From: a bacterium UBP9_UBA1432
Lineage (GTDB): Bacteria > Vulcanimicrobiota > Xenobia > Xenobiales > Xenobiaceae
DNA length: 37,193 bases
Direction: 5' to 3'
NCBI GenBank assembly: GCA_002329445.1
Contig: DCTU01000378.1
Span: 1-37,193 of the forward strand
Positions within the stretch are counted from its first letter, which is position 1. Each line of letters opens with the position of its first letter. The position numbers were made by a program, and so were the translations under genes. The notes beneath the pieces were generated by a model. The model had not been told where the DNA came from. It worked only from the letters and a program-made list of their open reading frames with translations, and did not search any database. Positions 24,466 through 32,181 of the stretch are shown here, piece by piece.

Positions 24466-25536
24466 TCAAGGCGCAGGCCGACTTGCGACGAGCTCAGCCA
24501 GGTCGGTCCGGTTCTTCTCGATGGTGTAGCGCAGGGTTCCCAGGTTGGCCCCGGCCTTGCCCGAGACGACCAGCAGGTGGCGGGCGTCTACCTGCTGGAC
24601 CACGAAGAGCCCTCCCCCGGATTCCAGGACCCAGCTCTTGAAGTCCGGACGATAGGCGCGCAGCACCCCGACCCCATCCAGCACGTCTTGAAGCAGGGTG
24701 CCGAGTTCCTCCGGGAAGCCCACCTTCCAGACCAGGCCGAAGTCCTCCGCCAGCAGCAGCGAGCCCAGCACCCCTCGGGTCCGCCCCAGCCGCCCCAGGA
24801 CCTCGTCGACCTGAAGGCTGATCCCGGCATAGAAGCCCTGCAAGGCCTCGGGGGAAGCCGCGATGGCGAGCGGCTCGTCCGATGGCAAAGCCTTGGCGGT
24901 CTCGGGAAACGGGCCGGTTTCCGGCGGTTCGGCCGCGGGTGCGACCTCCGCGGGTTCCACCTCCAGGGCCAGCTTCTCCCAACCCTCAAGGCATTCCAGC
25001 AAGACCTGGACCCGCTCGACCCGCTTGCGGGACTCCTCGAGATGGTATTGGAGGATCGGCTCGGCATCCGGCGCAGAGGCCAGGATTCGATACTGATCGA
25101 CCTCACTGGCCATGGCCTCCCGTTCGGCCTCCAACAGGCGACGCTGTTCCGCCAGGTCCTTCCGCGAGGGGACGAAACTCAGCCGAGGCTGGAGATCCGC
25201 AGGCACCGGCTCGCGAGAGTTCAGAGCCACCAGGAGTGCGTGGCCCAGGACGTGCAGCGGCTCCAGCTCGAAAAGCCGTCGCAGTTCGTCGTAGGCTTCC
25301 AGGAAATGGCGCTGGCGGGCAAAGAGCTGCGCCAGGCCGAACCGGGCTTCGATCCGGGGCTGGCTTCCCAGCACGGTCTGGAAATGCTGCAAGGCCTCCA
25401 GACGCAGGTCCCGCTTCAGGCACATCTGGGCGCAGACCAGCAAGGCCTCAAGGTCTCCCGGCGCCTCGCGGGCAGCCATTCGAGCCTCTTCGAGCTGTTG
25501 CTCCATGGTGGTCAATGTCTCCATCTTCCTGGTCAA
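24466..25536 (-). CDS. TPR protein with C-terminal Roadblock/LC7 domain
   Basis: 356 residues from TTG 25536, which overlaps the kinase stop; ATG 25524 or 25506 are alternatives. Residues ~10-105 are helical TPR-like repeats (APGDLEALLVCAQMCLKRDLRLEALQHFQTVL), 120-190 are predicted coiled coil, 195-230 are a Pro/Glu linker, and 242-350 are a Roadblock/LC7 domain with LLVVSGKAGANLGTLRYTIEKN (NLGTLR at 331-336). Roadblock proteins dimerise and often act as GAPs or platforms for Ras-like GTPases such as MglA, but no GTPase gene is in this window. It sits between the histidine kinase and the O-antigen-ligase gene. Its Roadblock domain resembles that of 27514-27870 at the first gene of the operon (NLGRIR at 98-103). 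Confidence 0.75.
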   Translation of the reverse strand: MTRKMETLTTMEQQLEEARMAAREAPGDLEALLVCAQMCLKRDLRLEALQHFQTVLGSQPRIEARFGLAQLFARQRHFLEAYDELRRLFELEPLHVLGHALLVALNSREPVPADLQPRLSFVPSRKDLAEQRRLLEAEREAMASEVDQYRILASAPDAEPILQYHLEESRKRVERVQVLLECLEGWEKLALEVEPAEVAPAAEPPETGPFPETAKALPSDEPLAIAASPEALQGFYAGISLQVDEVLGRLGRTRGVLGSLLLAEDFGLVWKVGFPEELGTLLQDVLDGVGVLRAYRPDFKSWVLESGGGLFVVQQVDARHLLVVSGKAGANLGTLRYTIEKNRTDLAELVASRPAP

Positions 25537-27122
25537 GCCTCGCTCTCTCCAACTTCATTCCGCTTGCAGGGCAGGACGAAAGTAAACCGGCTCCCCTTCT
25601 CTGCAGGGCTCTCAGCCCAGATGGTCCCCCCATGCCCTTCCACGATATAACGGGCGTTGGCCAACCCCAGGCCCGTGCCGCCGGTCCTGCGGGTGAGGGA
25701 GTTGTCCACCCGGTAGAACCTGTCGAAGACAAAGGGGATCTTGTCCCTGGGGATCCCGATTCCCTGGTCTTCGACGGAAACCCGGATGCCCTGGGCTTCG
25801 CCCCGGACCAGGACTCGGACGTCCCCCCCGTCGGGACTGTATTTCACGCTGTTGGACACGAGGTTGACCAGGACCTGGGTGAGCAGGTCCCCATCCGCCT
25901 CCAGGGGGGGGAGCTCTCCCTCCACCCGCAACTCGAAGTGAAACCCCGGATAGCGCTCCGAGAATCCAGCGAGGACCGACGCGGCCAGTTGGTCCAGAAG
26001 AACCGGAGCAGGCTGCAGGCGGAACTGCCCGGACTCCAGGCGCGACAGGGTCAGGAGGTCTTCGATCAAGCGTTGCAGGCGCTGGGCCTCGGTCAGGCTG
26101 ATGGACAGGTACTGTTCCTGGCGAGGTCGGTCATACTCGCGGTTCAGCATCAGCTCCAGGAAGCCCGAGACCGTGGTCAGGGGGGTCTTCAGCTCGTGGG
26201 AGACGGCAGAGAGAAACTCCGACTTCATCCTTTCGACCCGCACCCGCTCGGTGACATCGTGCAGAAGGAGCACCAGCCCCTCGGGAGCGACCGGGTCTGC
26301 CCCCAGGGAGGTGGCCGTGACGCGCAGGACCGTGTTCCCCGCCTCCGAGTGGAGCTTGATGTCGGCTTCAAAGACCCCGCCCGGCCCCGAGGCCGCCTGA
26401 CGCACCACGTGCAGGGGCAGGTGGGGGAGGATGTCGGAGAGAGGCATCCCGGGCGCGTCCTGGTGCAGCCCCAGAAGACGCCGAGCCGCATCGTTGAGAT
26501 GCGTGACCCCTCCCCCAAGGTCGACCACCAGCACGCCGTCGGCCATGTCCCGGAAGATGGCCCGAAACTTCTGTTGCTCGAGCGCCAGTTGCCGAGACCG
26601 CTCCTGCTCGCTCTGGAAGAGCCTGGCGTTCTCCAGGGCCAGTGAGGCCTGGTCCGCCACCGAAGCGAAGAAATCGAGCTGGCTGCGGCTGAATCGCGTG
26701 GACCCGGCGCGTCGGACCATCATGACCCCGATCACGCCCTCCCGGCTGCGCAGAGGCGTGCACAAGGAGGATGAGATCTCATCCTGGCGGGGAACCAGGT
26801 TGCGGAAGCGCGGATCCTCGATCCTGCCGTTCAGGAGCAGCATCTCACCGGTCCGCGCCACCCATCCGGCAATCCCCTGGCCCAACGGGACCACGGTGTT
26901 CTCGACCACCTCCGGGGGCAATCCCCGCGCGCGCCGAATGCGAAGGTGGTCGTCCTGGATCAGCATGATCGAACCGGCGTCCGCCTGGAAGAGGTCCAGG
27001 GTCATGCCCAGGATGAGATCCAGCACCTCATCCGGCTCCAGGGTGGAATTCAAAGCCCGGCCGATCTCGTAGAGTGCAGCCAACTGCTCCCGGGGCCGGC
27101 TCTCCTGTCCCCCGACCATCAC
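25533..27122 (-). CDS. GAF-PAS sensor histidine kinase
   Basis: 529 residues, no TM, so cytoplasmic. A GAF domain occupies ~10-168 (ALYEIGRALNSTLEPDEVLDLI, GIAGWVARTGE, SSLCTPLRSREGVIGVM, FFASVADQASLALENARLF), then a PAS domain ~185-292 (FRDMADGVLVVD, HLNDAARRLLG, LLLHDVTER). HisKA has SHELKTPLT with phospho-acceptor H309, and HATPase_c has N420 and N424 (NLVSNSVKYSPDGG), DQGIGIP (452-458) and GGTGLGLA (481-488). All boxes are intact, so it should be active. Either GTG 27122 (4-nt overlap with the response-regulator stop) or ATG 27119 (1-nt overlap) may start it. The adjacent single-domain response regulator is the expected partner. The input ligand of the GAF domain is unknown. Confidence 0.93.
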   Translation of the reverse strand: MMVGGQESRPREQLAALYEIGRALNSTLEPDEVLDLILGMTLDLFQADAGSIMLIQDDHLRIRRARGLPPEVVENTVVPLGQGIAGWVARTGEMLLLNGRIEDPRFRNLVPRQDEISSSLCTPLRSREGVIGVMMVRRAGSTRFSRSQLDFFASVADQASLALENARLFQSEQERSRQLALEQQKFRAIFRDMADGVLVVDLGGGVTHLNDAARRLLGLHQDAPGMPLSDILPHLPLHVVRQAASGPGGVFEADIKLHSEAGNTVLRVTATSLGADPVAPEGLVLLLHDVTERVRVERMKSEFLSAVSHELKTPLTTVSGFLELMLNREYDRPRQEQYLSISLTEAQRLQRLIEDLLTLSRLESGQFRLQPAPVLLDQLAASVLAGFSERYPGFHFELRVEGELPPLEADGDLLTQVLVNLVSNSVKYSPDGGDVRVLVRGEAQGIRVSVEDQGIGIPRDKIPFVFDRFYRVDNSLTRRTGGTGLGLANARYIVEGHGGTIWAESPAEKGSRFTFVLPCKRNEVGESEA

Positions 27123-27505
27123 TCGTCCGCAGACGAGAGGCCCCGCAGGTGCTCCCGGACCACCGAGGCGAGCTGCAGGGGACTGAACGGCTTGGTCACG
27201 TAGCCTTGGGCGCCGACCTCACGAGCGTGCTGCCGGTCAGCTTCCATGGCCTTGGCCGTGAACATGATCACGATGATTCCGCGGGTCAGCGGGTCGGCTT
27301 TGAGGCGCCGACACACTTCGAAGCCGTCGACCCGGGGCATCATCACATCCAGGAGGAGGATCTCGGGCTGATGGCGACGCGCGGCGGCCAGGGCCGCCTC
27401 CCCGTCGGGGGCGTCCAGGACCTCAACGCCGAACTCTTCCAGGCTGACCCGGACCAGTTCGACGATATGGGCTTCATCGTCTGCGACGAGGATCCGGTGG
27501 GGCAT
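27119..27505 (-). CDS. Single-domain response regulator
   Basis: 128 residues, receiver domain only. The acidic pocket is D9/D10 (VADDEAH), phospho-acceptor D53 (LLLDVMMPRVDGFEVCRRLK), T83 (IIVIMFTAKA) and K105 (YVTKPFSP), all intact. There is no output domain, so it must signal by protein contact, for example to the Roadblock proteins or as a phosphorelay intermediate. ATG 27505 has GAGGAA 5 nt upstream, overlapping the stop of the preceding Roadblock gene. The stop overlaps the kinase start, so the two partners are translationally coupled. Confidence 0.93.
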   Translation of the reverse strand: MPHRILVADDEAHIVELVRVSLEEFGVEVLDAPDGEAALAAARRHQPEILLLDVMMPRVDGFEVCRRLKADPLTRGIIVIMFTAKAMEADRQHAREVGAQGYVTKPFSPLQLASVVREHLRGLSSADE

Positions 27506-27513
27506 GGAATTCC

Positions 27514-27870
27514 TCAGGCCAGGCTGGATTCGACGGCCTTCCTGTTCTTGCGCAGCTCAAGCCGGATGCGGCCCAGGTTCGCCGTGGGGGCAGCCGCCAC
27601 CGCCAGGGCGTGGCCGCCCTCCAGGATCTCGACGATGACCTGGAAGTCCTCAAACTCCAGAGCCTGCTGGGTCAAGGTCCCCTGGTTCAAGGAACCGGTC
27701 AGTCGATCCGCGATGCCCAGACTGCGATGCACCGCTTCGGACAGGAGCTGGTGATCCGGAAAGTCGACCAGATGATGAGCCCGCACCTGGCCATCCCGAG
27801 ACAGGACCACCGCGCCGTGGACACCGTCCAGGCGGGAGAAGGCTTCGAGGATGTCAGCGGTATCGGACAC
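27514..27870 (-). CDS. Roadblock/LC7 domain protein (MglB-like)
   Basis: 118 residues, the usual length for a stand-alone Roadblock protein. It begins with a helix (ILEAFSRLDGVHGAVVLSRDGQV), has a central helix (LLSEAVHRSLGIADRL), beta strands (QALEFEDFQVIVEILEGGHALAVAA) and the C-terminal helix with NLGRIRLELRKNRKAVE. GTG 27870 is preceded by GGAGGT about 6 nt upstream. In other bacteria such proteins regulate small GTPases that control polarity or motility, or act as scaffolds. It is the first gene of the five-gene operon with the response regulator, kinase, TPR-Roadblock protein and O-antigen-ligase protein. Confidence 0.82.
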   Translation of the reverse strand: MSDTADILEAFSRLDGVHGAVVLSRDGQVRAHHLVDFPDHQLLSEAVHRSLGIADRLTGSLNQGTLTQQALEFEDFQVIVEILEGGHALAVAAAPTANLGRIRLELRKNRKAVESSLA

Positions 27871-27985
27871 GGGCGACCTCCAGACTCAGGCGGGGCCCAT
27901 TCTTGCAGAAAAGGGAAGATCCTGCGTGCGCCGGGCCTCGGGCATCGTTCACATCCAGTTCACCAACGGCAGGGGGCTCCCCTCT

Positions 27986-27991
27986 TATAGT
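27986..27991. promoter_or_regulatory. Overlapping divergent -10-like elements
   Basis: TATAGT on the plus strand (27986-27991) overlaps TATAAG on the minus strand inside the 160-bp gap between 27870 and 28031. A small inverted repeat, AGGGG-GCT-CCCCT (27971-27983), lies beside it and could be an operator. No good -35 boxes are found, so the call is tentative. Confidence 0.3.
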
Positions 27992-28030
27992 CAAAGAGAG
28001 TCCTCGATTCTTGAAAAGGCGGCTCAGGAG

Positions 28031-28678
28031 ATGCAGATCCGCTCGAACCCCTACCCCGTCCACTTCAACCGCGTGGACAACGCGCTGGAGGCCATGGCGT
28101 CCCCCTCCGCCGATGCCGTGTCGAATCTGGTCACCGGCCAGATGCTGAACCGGACCCCCGTGGTGGACGTCTTCAACCGGATTCAGGCCCCCGACGGCAC
28201 CGAGACGCAGGTGAACTACCGGCTGGAGAAGACCTTTCAGGGGCTCCGGATTTCCGGCCAGGCCGGCGAAGAGCCCCTGGAGGAGACGGTCCTGAGCCAT
28301 CCGATGGGTCTCCAGGTGCAAGGTCGCATCGGAGACTCCCAGGACCGGATGCGAATCGACACCCTCATGGGAGGGTTCGGCTATTCCGGTCAGGTCGGCG
28401 ACATCCCGGTACGCCAGCAACTGGGCCTCAACCCCTGGACATTGGGCTTCCAGTTGACGGGCCACTTCGGTTCGGTCGCGCTGCACCTCGCCGGTCAACC
28501 GGATCCGCGGGGTTCGGTCACCCACCTGCAGGGGACCTTGGATGGCCGTCCGATCACGGGCAGCATCCGAGGAGGCGACTCTCCGGAGACGATCCTCCTG
28601 ACCCGGCAATTCGAAGGCTACAACTGGGTCCAAGAAATCCGCCCCCAGTCGGGCTCGCAATCCCAAGGAGCCAGGTGA
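28031..28678 (+). CDS. Unrecognised protein, beta-rich, co-transcribed with propeller protein
   Basis: 215 residues with no signal peptide, TM or family motif that I recognise. After a short N-terminal region with NPYPVHFNRVDNALEAM, the protein has a Gly-rich alternating pattern suggesting many beta strands (FQGLRISGQAGEE, LQVQGRIGDSQDRMRIDT, FGYSGQVGDIP, LTGHFGSVALHLAG, ITGSIRGGDSPETILL). This looks like a repeated strand-turn unit with a G-x-h/R-G theme, perhaps a barrel or beta-solenoid. The ATG is preceded directly by AGGAG, too close for an ideal ribosome site; ATG 28097 with GGAGG is an alternative. It ends 4 nt before the next gene, with the next gene's AGGTGA spanning its stop. Function unknown. 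Confidence 0.6.
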   Translation: MQIRSNPYPVHFNRVDNALEAMASPSADAVSNLVTGQMLNRTPVVDVFNRIQAPDGTETQVNYRLEKTFQGLRISGQAGEEPLEETVLSHPMGLQVQGRIGDSQDRMRIDTLMGGFGYSGQVGDIPVRQQLGLNPWTLGFQLTGHFGSVALHLAGQPDPRGSVTHLQGTLDGRPITGSIRGGDSPETILLTRQFEGYNWVQEIRPQSGSQSQGAR

Positions 28679-28682
28679 CGCC

Positions 28683-30095
28683 ATGAACGTGAACTTGAAC
28701 CCCAGCGCAATCGGCCTGGGTCCGCCCCAAACCACCCCCGCCAAGCCTCCGGCTCCGGCCTCCGGCCCCGCAGACCGCTTCGAGAACGCGCCGTCGGCCG
28801 AAGACCCCGACCGCTTGCGACGAGCGGCCAGGACCCTCACCCAGGGCAACCGCCTGAAGAAGTCGGAATCCAACTACCGACCCACGGCCTGGTCGCGCGC
28901 CTCGGACGGAACGCTCTACATCAGCTATGGCCAGAGTGGTCAGGGCAAGTCGGCCTACCTGGCTGCCGTGGACCCCAACGGAAGGATCGCCTGGGAGCTT
29001 CCTCTCGGCGAAAACCGGATCTCCCACGTGGGGGTTGCTCCCGATGGCCGGATCCATCTGGGAACCCCAGAAGGTCAACTGATCTGCACGGCCGATGGAC
29101 GCCTGGCTGAAACGCGCACGGGTGGCCCCGCCATTCGAGCGCACCACCAGGATGGAACCGGCATGCGCCTCGAGCACCTTCAAGACGGCGAGGCCTTGCG
29201 CGCGGTCTCGCCGGACGGACAGGAGGTAGCCCTTCCTGCCCCGCTCCTCGGCGTTCGGGCCCGCTCCATCCAGCCGACTCCGGAGGGGGGCCTGATGGTC
29301 CTGACGAGCGGCCACGCGGTCCGCCTGGCCCCCGGCGGTGCCAGCGCAACGGCCACGCCCCTCCCCACCTGGCCGGCGGAGGACAGGCTCAGCTACTCCA
29401 CCGAGAGGGCGTGGGGCCTGAGGGACGGAGACGTGCTGGTGCAGCGCAACAGCTACCTGACCATGCGCTCTCCTCGCGGCGGGATGTTTGGAATGCCCGG
29501 AATGGGCCGGCACTTCGATCCGGACAGCCGCATGCCCACCACCCTGACGCGCACGGCCTTCATCCGCCTGGCCGCAGACGGGACCCAGAAATGGGCGACC
29601 GGAGAGTTCTCGGACACGACCCGGTTCGCGGTCAACCCGGACGGCAGCCTCTTCTTCAACGACGGCGGCAAGGAAGTCCGGATCGTCGACCCCGAGGGGA
29701 AGCCCACGAAGGTTGCCGACCTTTCGGCGCGCGCCGACGCATTCCGCAGCGGTGTCCGACCTGGGACCCTGCTGGTCCGGCACGAGGACCGCATCGCCCG
29801 GCTGGGAGCCGACGGAGCCAGCCTGGCCGAGGTCCGGCTGGACCCGTCGCGCTCGAAGTTCCAACTGGAGGGGGATCTGGAAGACGGCCGGATCCTGTTC
29901 CGCGAAGGCCCCGTGCTGTGGTCATGTGACCCGACTTCGGCGACCTGGACGCGGCTGACCGACCTGGAGGTCGATCACAGCACCCGTCCCGAGGACCTCG
30001 TGGCCCCGGCCCCTCCCGAACAGGCAGGAACCATCGAGAAGGGGGACGACTGGATCGTCATCGGTGGCGTCCGCCTGCCCCGCCGCGAATCCTGA
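28683..30095 (+). CDS. Beta-propeller-like protein with disordered N-terminus
   Basis: 470 residues, no signal peptide. Residues ~1-60 are Pro/Ala-rich and disordered, containing DRFE (31-34). From ~65 there are repeated blade-like units with DG turns: ASDGTLYISYG, DPNGRIAWELPLG, APDGRIHLGTPEG, TADGRLAE, SPDGQEVALP, TPEGGLMVLTSG, AADGTQKWATGEF, NPDGSLFFNDGG, DPEGKPTKVADLS and GADGASLAEVRL. This resembles PQQ/NHL/SBBP-type propellers, but no family can be fixed by eye. It has no catalytic motif, so a binding or scaffold role is likely. ATG 28683 has AGGTGA about 4 nt upstream. It is the second gene of a two-gene operon closed by a strong hairpin. Confidence 0.65.
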   Translation: MNVNLNPSAIGLGPPQTTPAKPPAPASGPADRFENAPSAEDPDRLRRAARTLTQGNRLKKSESNYRPTAWSRASDGTLYISYGQSGQGKSAYLAAVDPNGRIAWELPLGENRISHVGVAPDGRIHLGTPEGQLICTADGRLAETRTGGPAIRAHHQDGTGMRLEHLQDGEALRAVSPDGQEVALPAPLLGVRARSIQPTPEGGLMVLTSGHAVRLAPGGASATATPLPTWPAEDRLSYSTERAWGLRDGDVLVQRNSYLTMRSPRGGMFGMPGMGRHFDPDSRMPTTLTRTAFIRLAADGTQKWATGEFSDTTRFAVNPDGSLFFNDGGKEVRIVDPEGKPTKVADLSARADAFRSGVRPGTLLVRHEDRIARLGADGASLAEVRLDPSRSKFQLEGDLEDGRILFREGPVLWSCDPTSATWTRLTDLEVDHSTRPEDLVAPAPPEQAGTIEKGDDWIVIGGVRLPRRES

Positions 30096-30119
30096 GACGC
30101 CTGAGAGCCCGACGTGAGC

Positions 30120-30149
30120 GAACGAGGCGCCCTGCGGGGCGCCTCGTTC
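30120..30149 (+). terminator. Hairpin terminator after the propeller gene
   Basis: A perfect 13-bp stem pairs 30120-30132 (GAACGAGGCGCCC) with 30137-30149 (GGGCGCCTCGTTC) around the loop TGCG, followed by TTGTGAT. The layout matches the 21984-22011 hairpin: a perfect GC stem, tetraloop, and A/T base pairs at the foot instead of a long U tract. Confidence 0.75.
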
Positions 30150-30185
30150 TTGTGATATCGAGGGGTGCGGCCCCCTGGGACCCAG

Positions 30186-30213
30186 ACGGAAACCCCTCGG
30201 TCGAGATTTCCGT
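30186..30213 (-). terminator. Possible hairpin after the DUF4388-like gene
   Basis: ACGGAAA (30186-30192) pairs with TTTCCGT (30207-30213), with a nested CTCG-GT-CGAG inside. It starts 9 nt after the minus-strand stop at 30222. No U tract follows on the minus strand, so this is a weak candidate. Confidence 0.3.
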
Positions 30214-30221
30214 TCGAACTC

Positions 30222-31109
30222 CTAGACGGGGCGGATGGTGATCAGGTCCCCCTCCTTGATGCCCATCTTCTTGATCATCGCCGGGGCCAGGCCTGCATAG
30301 CCACCCATCTTGCGTGCCGCCTGACACTTGTATTCGTAGAGATCACCGTCCGAGGTCTCCAATTCCACGTTGAAGGTGGTCTTGGCGTCCAGGCCCCACT
30401 CGCGAACGATGTATTCATCCACCTTCACGATGTCGCCGGCTCGGAAGAAGGTCCCATCCTGCCGTGCGATGAGCTGCTTGATCTTCTCAAGCTCCTCCTC
30501 CTTCTGACGGCGGCGGTTCTCGATCTCGGTCGCCTTCTCGGCGTAGACGTTGAGGGTGGCCCCGTTCTTGTGGACGTAGTCCAGCAGCTCACTGACGGCG
30601 TCGGTGCCACACAGGACCTGACCATACTCGCGGCTGAAGCGGTCGGTGACCAGCTCTCCCCGATTCATGAGCAGGAAGTGGGTCCCCTCCCGGCTGGCCA
30701 TCTTGATGATCCCGCTGTATTCCCCGGTCTCGAGGTTGGTCAGGACCTTCTTTAGCTCGCGACGCTTGACCTCATAGTCCAGGTACAGAGGCTGGAAGGC
30801 GAAGAGCCCGCCCAAGACGCTCACGATCGGGCCCGAAGCCACGTAACTGGACACCGCCAGGTCGCGATTCTTGATCCGGTTCAGAAGACGGGGCAGCAGG
30901 TGGACCGAGGCACTTCCGCTGGCCGGATCGACCTCCATGGCCCGGACCAGGTTCCCCTCGGAGTAGAAGACCAGCCCCGAGGAATCCTGGAGGTCCAGCT
31001 TCACGTAACCCGTGAAGCCATCCTCCACCAGGTTGGTGAGCATGGTGTTGATGTCCGAGTACGGGAGCGTCTCGTCCTCGATCAGGATGTTGCCTTTGGG
31101 GACCTGCAA
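30222..31109 (-). CDS. DUF4388/PATAN-like duplicated-domain protein
   Basis: 295 residues from TTG 31109, supported by AGGAGG 9 nt upstream and the lack of any nearby ATG. Two half-repeats align without gaps over 33 residues: 23-55 (MLTNLVEDGFTGYVKLD...EGNLV) and 122-154 (VLTNLETGEYSGIIKMA...RGELV). Both match the LxxLxxxxxTGxlxl...GxlvxA pattern of DUF4388-type domains found in bacterial signalling and gliding proteins. A charged helix (~195-215, RRRQKEEELEKIKQLI) separates these from a C-terminal ~80-residue domain ending MGIKEGDLITIRPV, which resembles an AbrB-like or small barrel tail. It is cytoplasmic. It lies 30 nt downstream of the proline-rich membrane protein in the same operon, suggesting shared function. 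Confidence 0.68.
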   Translation of the reverse strand: MQVPKGNILIEDETLPYSDINTMLTNLVEDGFTGYVKLDLQDSSGLVFYSEGNLVRAMEVDPASGSASVHLLPRLLNRIKNRDLAVSSYVASGPIVSVLGGLFAFQPLYLDYEVKRRELKKVLTNLETGEYSGIIKMASREGTHFLLMNRGELVTDRFSREYGQVLCGTDAVSELLDYVHKNGATLNVYAEKATEIENRRRQKEEELEKIKQLIARQDGTFFRAGDIVKVDEYIVREWGLDAKTTFNVELETSDGDLYEYKCQAARKMGGYAGLAPAMIKKMGIKEGDLITIRPV

Positions 31110-31139
31110 GTTCCGAATCCTCCTGGATAGACTGGGGGG

Positions 31140-32174
31140 CTACTCTTCTTCGGTCTGAGGCGGGGGAGGCTTGGGCCGCCCCTCCTCACGCTTGAGCTCG
31201 AGGGAGATGGTTCGTGGGCGCCCCGTCTCAGAATCGACGGGTGTCGGCGGGGTTGAAGCCGCGACGGGAGGGGGCGGAGTCGGGCCCAACTGAATCCTGG
31301 GAGGAGGAGCCGGAGGCCCGGAGGGCTGACCGCTGGGAGGCTCGGACGCGGGCGGGGATTGAGACTCCGACGAAGCCTTGCTCAAGAGGGCCTTCCAGGG
31401 GTCCTCCTCCACCTCGGCCTTCGGCGCGCCAGGGGGCTCTGCGGGAGCCGTCTGCCCCAGAAGCTTCTTCCAGGGGTCTTCCTCGGCACCCTTCAGCGAC
31501 ACCCGCGCCGGAGGTGCCGGCGGCTCCTCCTCGGCCTGCACCTTGCTCAACAACGCCGCCCAGTCCCCACCAGAGGAGGGGGCCGGAACCGCCGAGGGGA
31601 CTTCCGGGCGACTCTCGGGCAGAACGGATGGGACCGGGGCGGTCTCCTCCGAGCCGATCTGGGCCAGACGCTGGAAGGGGCTGAGCTCCTCGACCTCCTC
31701 CGCGCGTTCGGAGGGGACGGGCTCTTGCAGGCGTGTGAGAGCCGTCGCCCCGGCGGGCCGGGTCAGGGAGGGCTCTTCCAGGGGCCCCGCAGCCCCTTGC
31801 CCGGCGGGTTCCTTCTCGGCGACAGAGGTCTTCCTGAGCAGGGCTTTGAAGGGGTCTTCCTCTTCCAGAGAGGCAGGTGCCTCCTCTCCGGCAGCCGGGG
31901 CCCCCTCCGCGGCCGGCGCTGGCGCCGGCAGGAGGGGCGGGGCCGCAGACCGGCGGTCCACCATTTCCCAGGCGACCAGCGCGACCAGCAGACCGAGAAG
32001 AACCCAGAAGGCTCCCAACAAGGCTCCGGTGTGCGCTCCCAGGCCCCCTGGGGCCTCTTGCGCCAGGGCGGTCCCCGACAAGGCCAGGAAGGCCAGGAGC
32101 AGGTTCCCCCATGCCAGAGCGCGTGGCCCTGCGGAGGGGCCAGTCCAGACGTTCACGTGAGACTCACTGTTCAC
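31140..32174 (-). CDS. Signal-peptide/TM protein with proline-rich tail and five DPWK-ALL motifs
   Basis: 344 residues from GTG 32174, 7 nt after the TPR gene stop. The longer open frame overlaps that gene and is rejected. A signal peptide (core 21-37, ALAQ) is followed by a TM at ~51-70, then a basic stop-transfer (RR) and ~270 residues of disordered Pro/Glu/Ser-rich sequence predicted to be cytoplasmic. A short motif recurs five times in the tail: DPFKALLRK (107-115), SPFQRLAQI (165-173), GDWAALLSK (203-211), DPWKKLLGQ (233-241) and DPWKALLSK (259-267). Most are preceded by a run of Glu. Such aromatic/Leu motifs in disordered tails are usual docking sites for a partner; the large TPR protein encoded just upstream is the obvious candidate (inference). 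No enzyme domain is present. Confidence 0.65.
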   Translation of the reverse strand: MNSESHVNVWTGPSAGPRALAWGNLLLAFLALSGTALAQEAPGGLGAHTGALLGAFWVLLGLLVALVAWEMVDRRSAAPPLLPAPAPAAEGAPAAGEEAPASLEEEDPFKALLRKTSVAEKEPAGQGAAGPLEEPSLTRPAGATALTRLQEPVPSERAEEVEELSPFQRLAQIGSEETAPVPSVLPESRPEVPSAVPAPSSGGDWAALLSKVQAEEEPPAPPARVSLKGAEEDPWKKLLGQTAPAEPPGAPKAEVEEDPWKALLSKASSESQSPPASEPPSGQPSGPPAPPPRIQLGPTPPPPVAASTPPTPVDSETGRPRTISLELKREEGRPKPPPPQTEEE

Positions 32175-32181
32175 GACTCTG

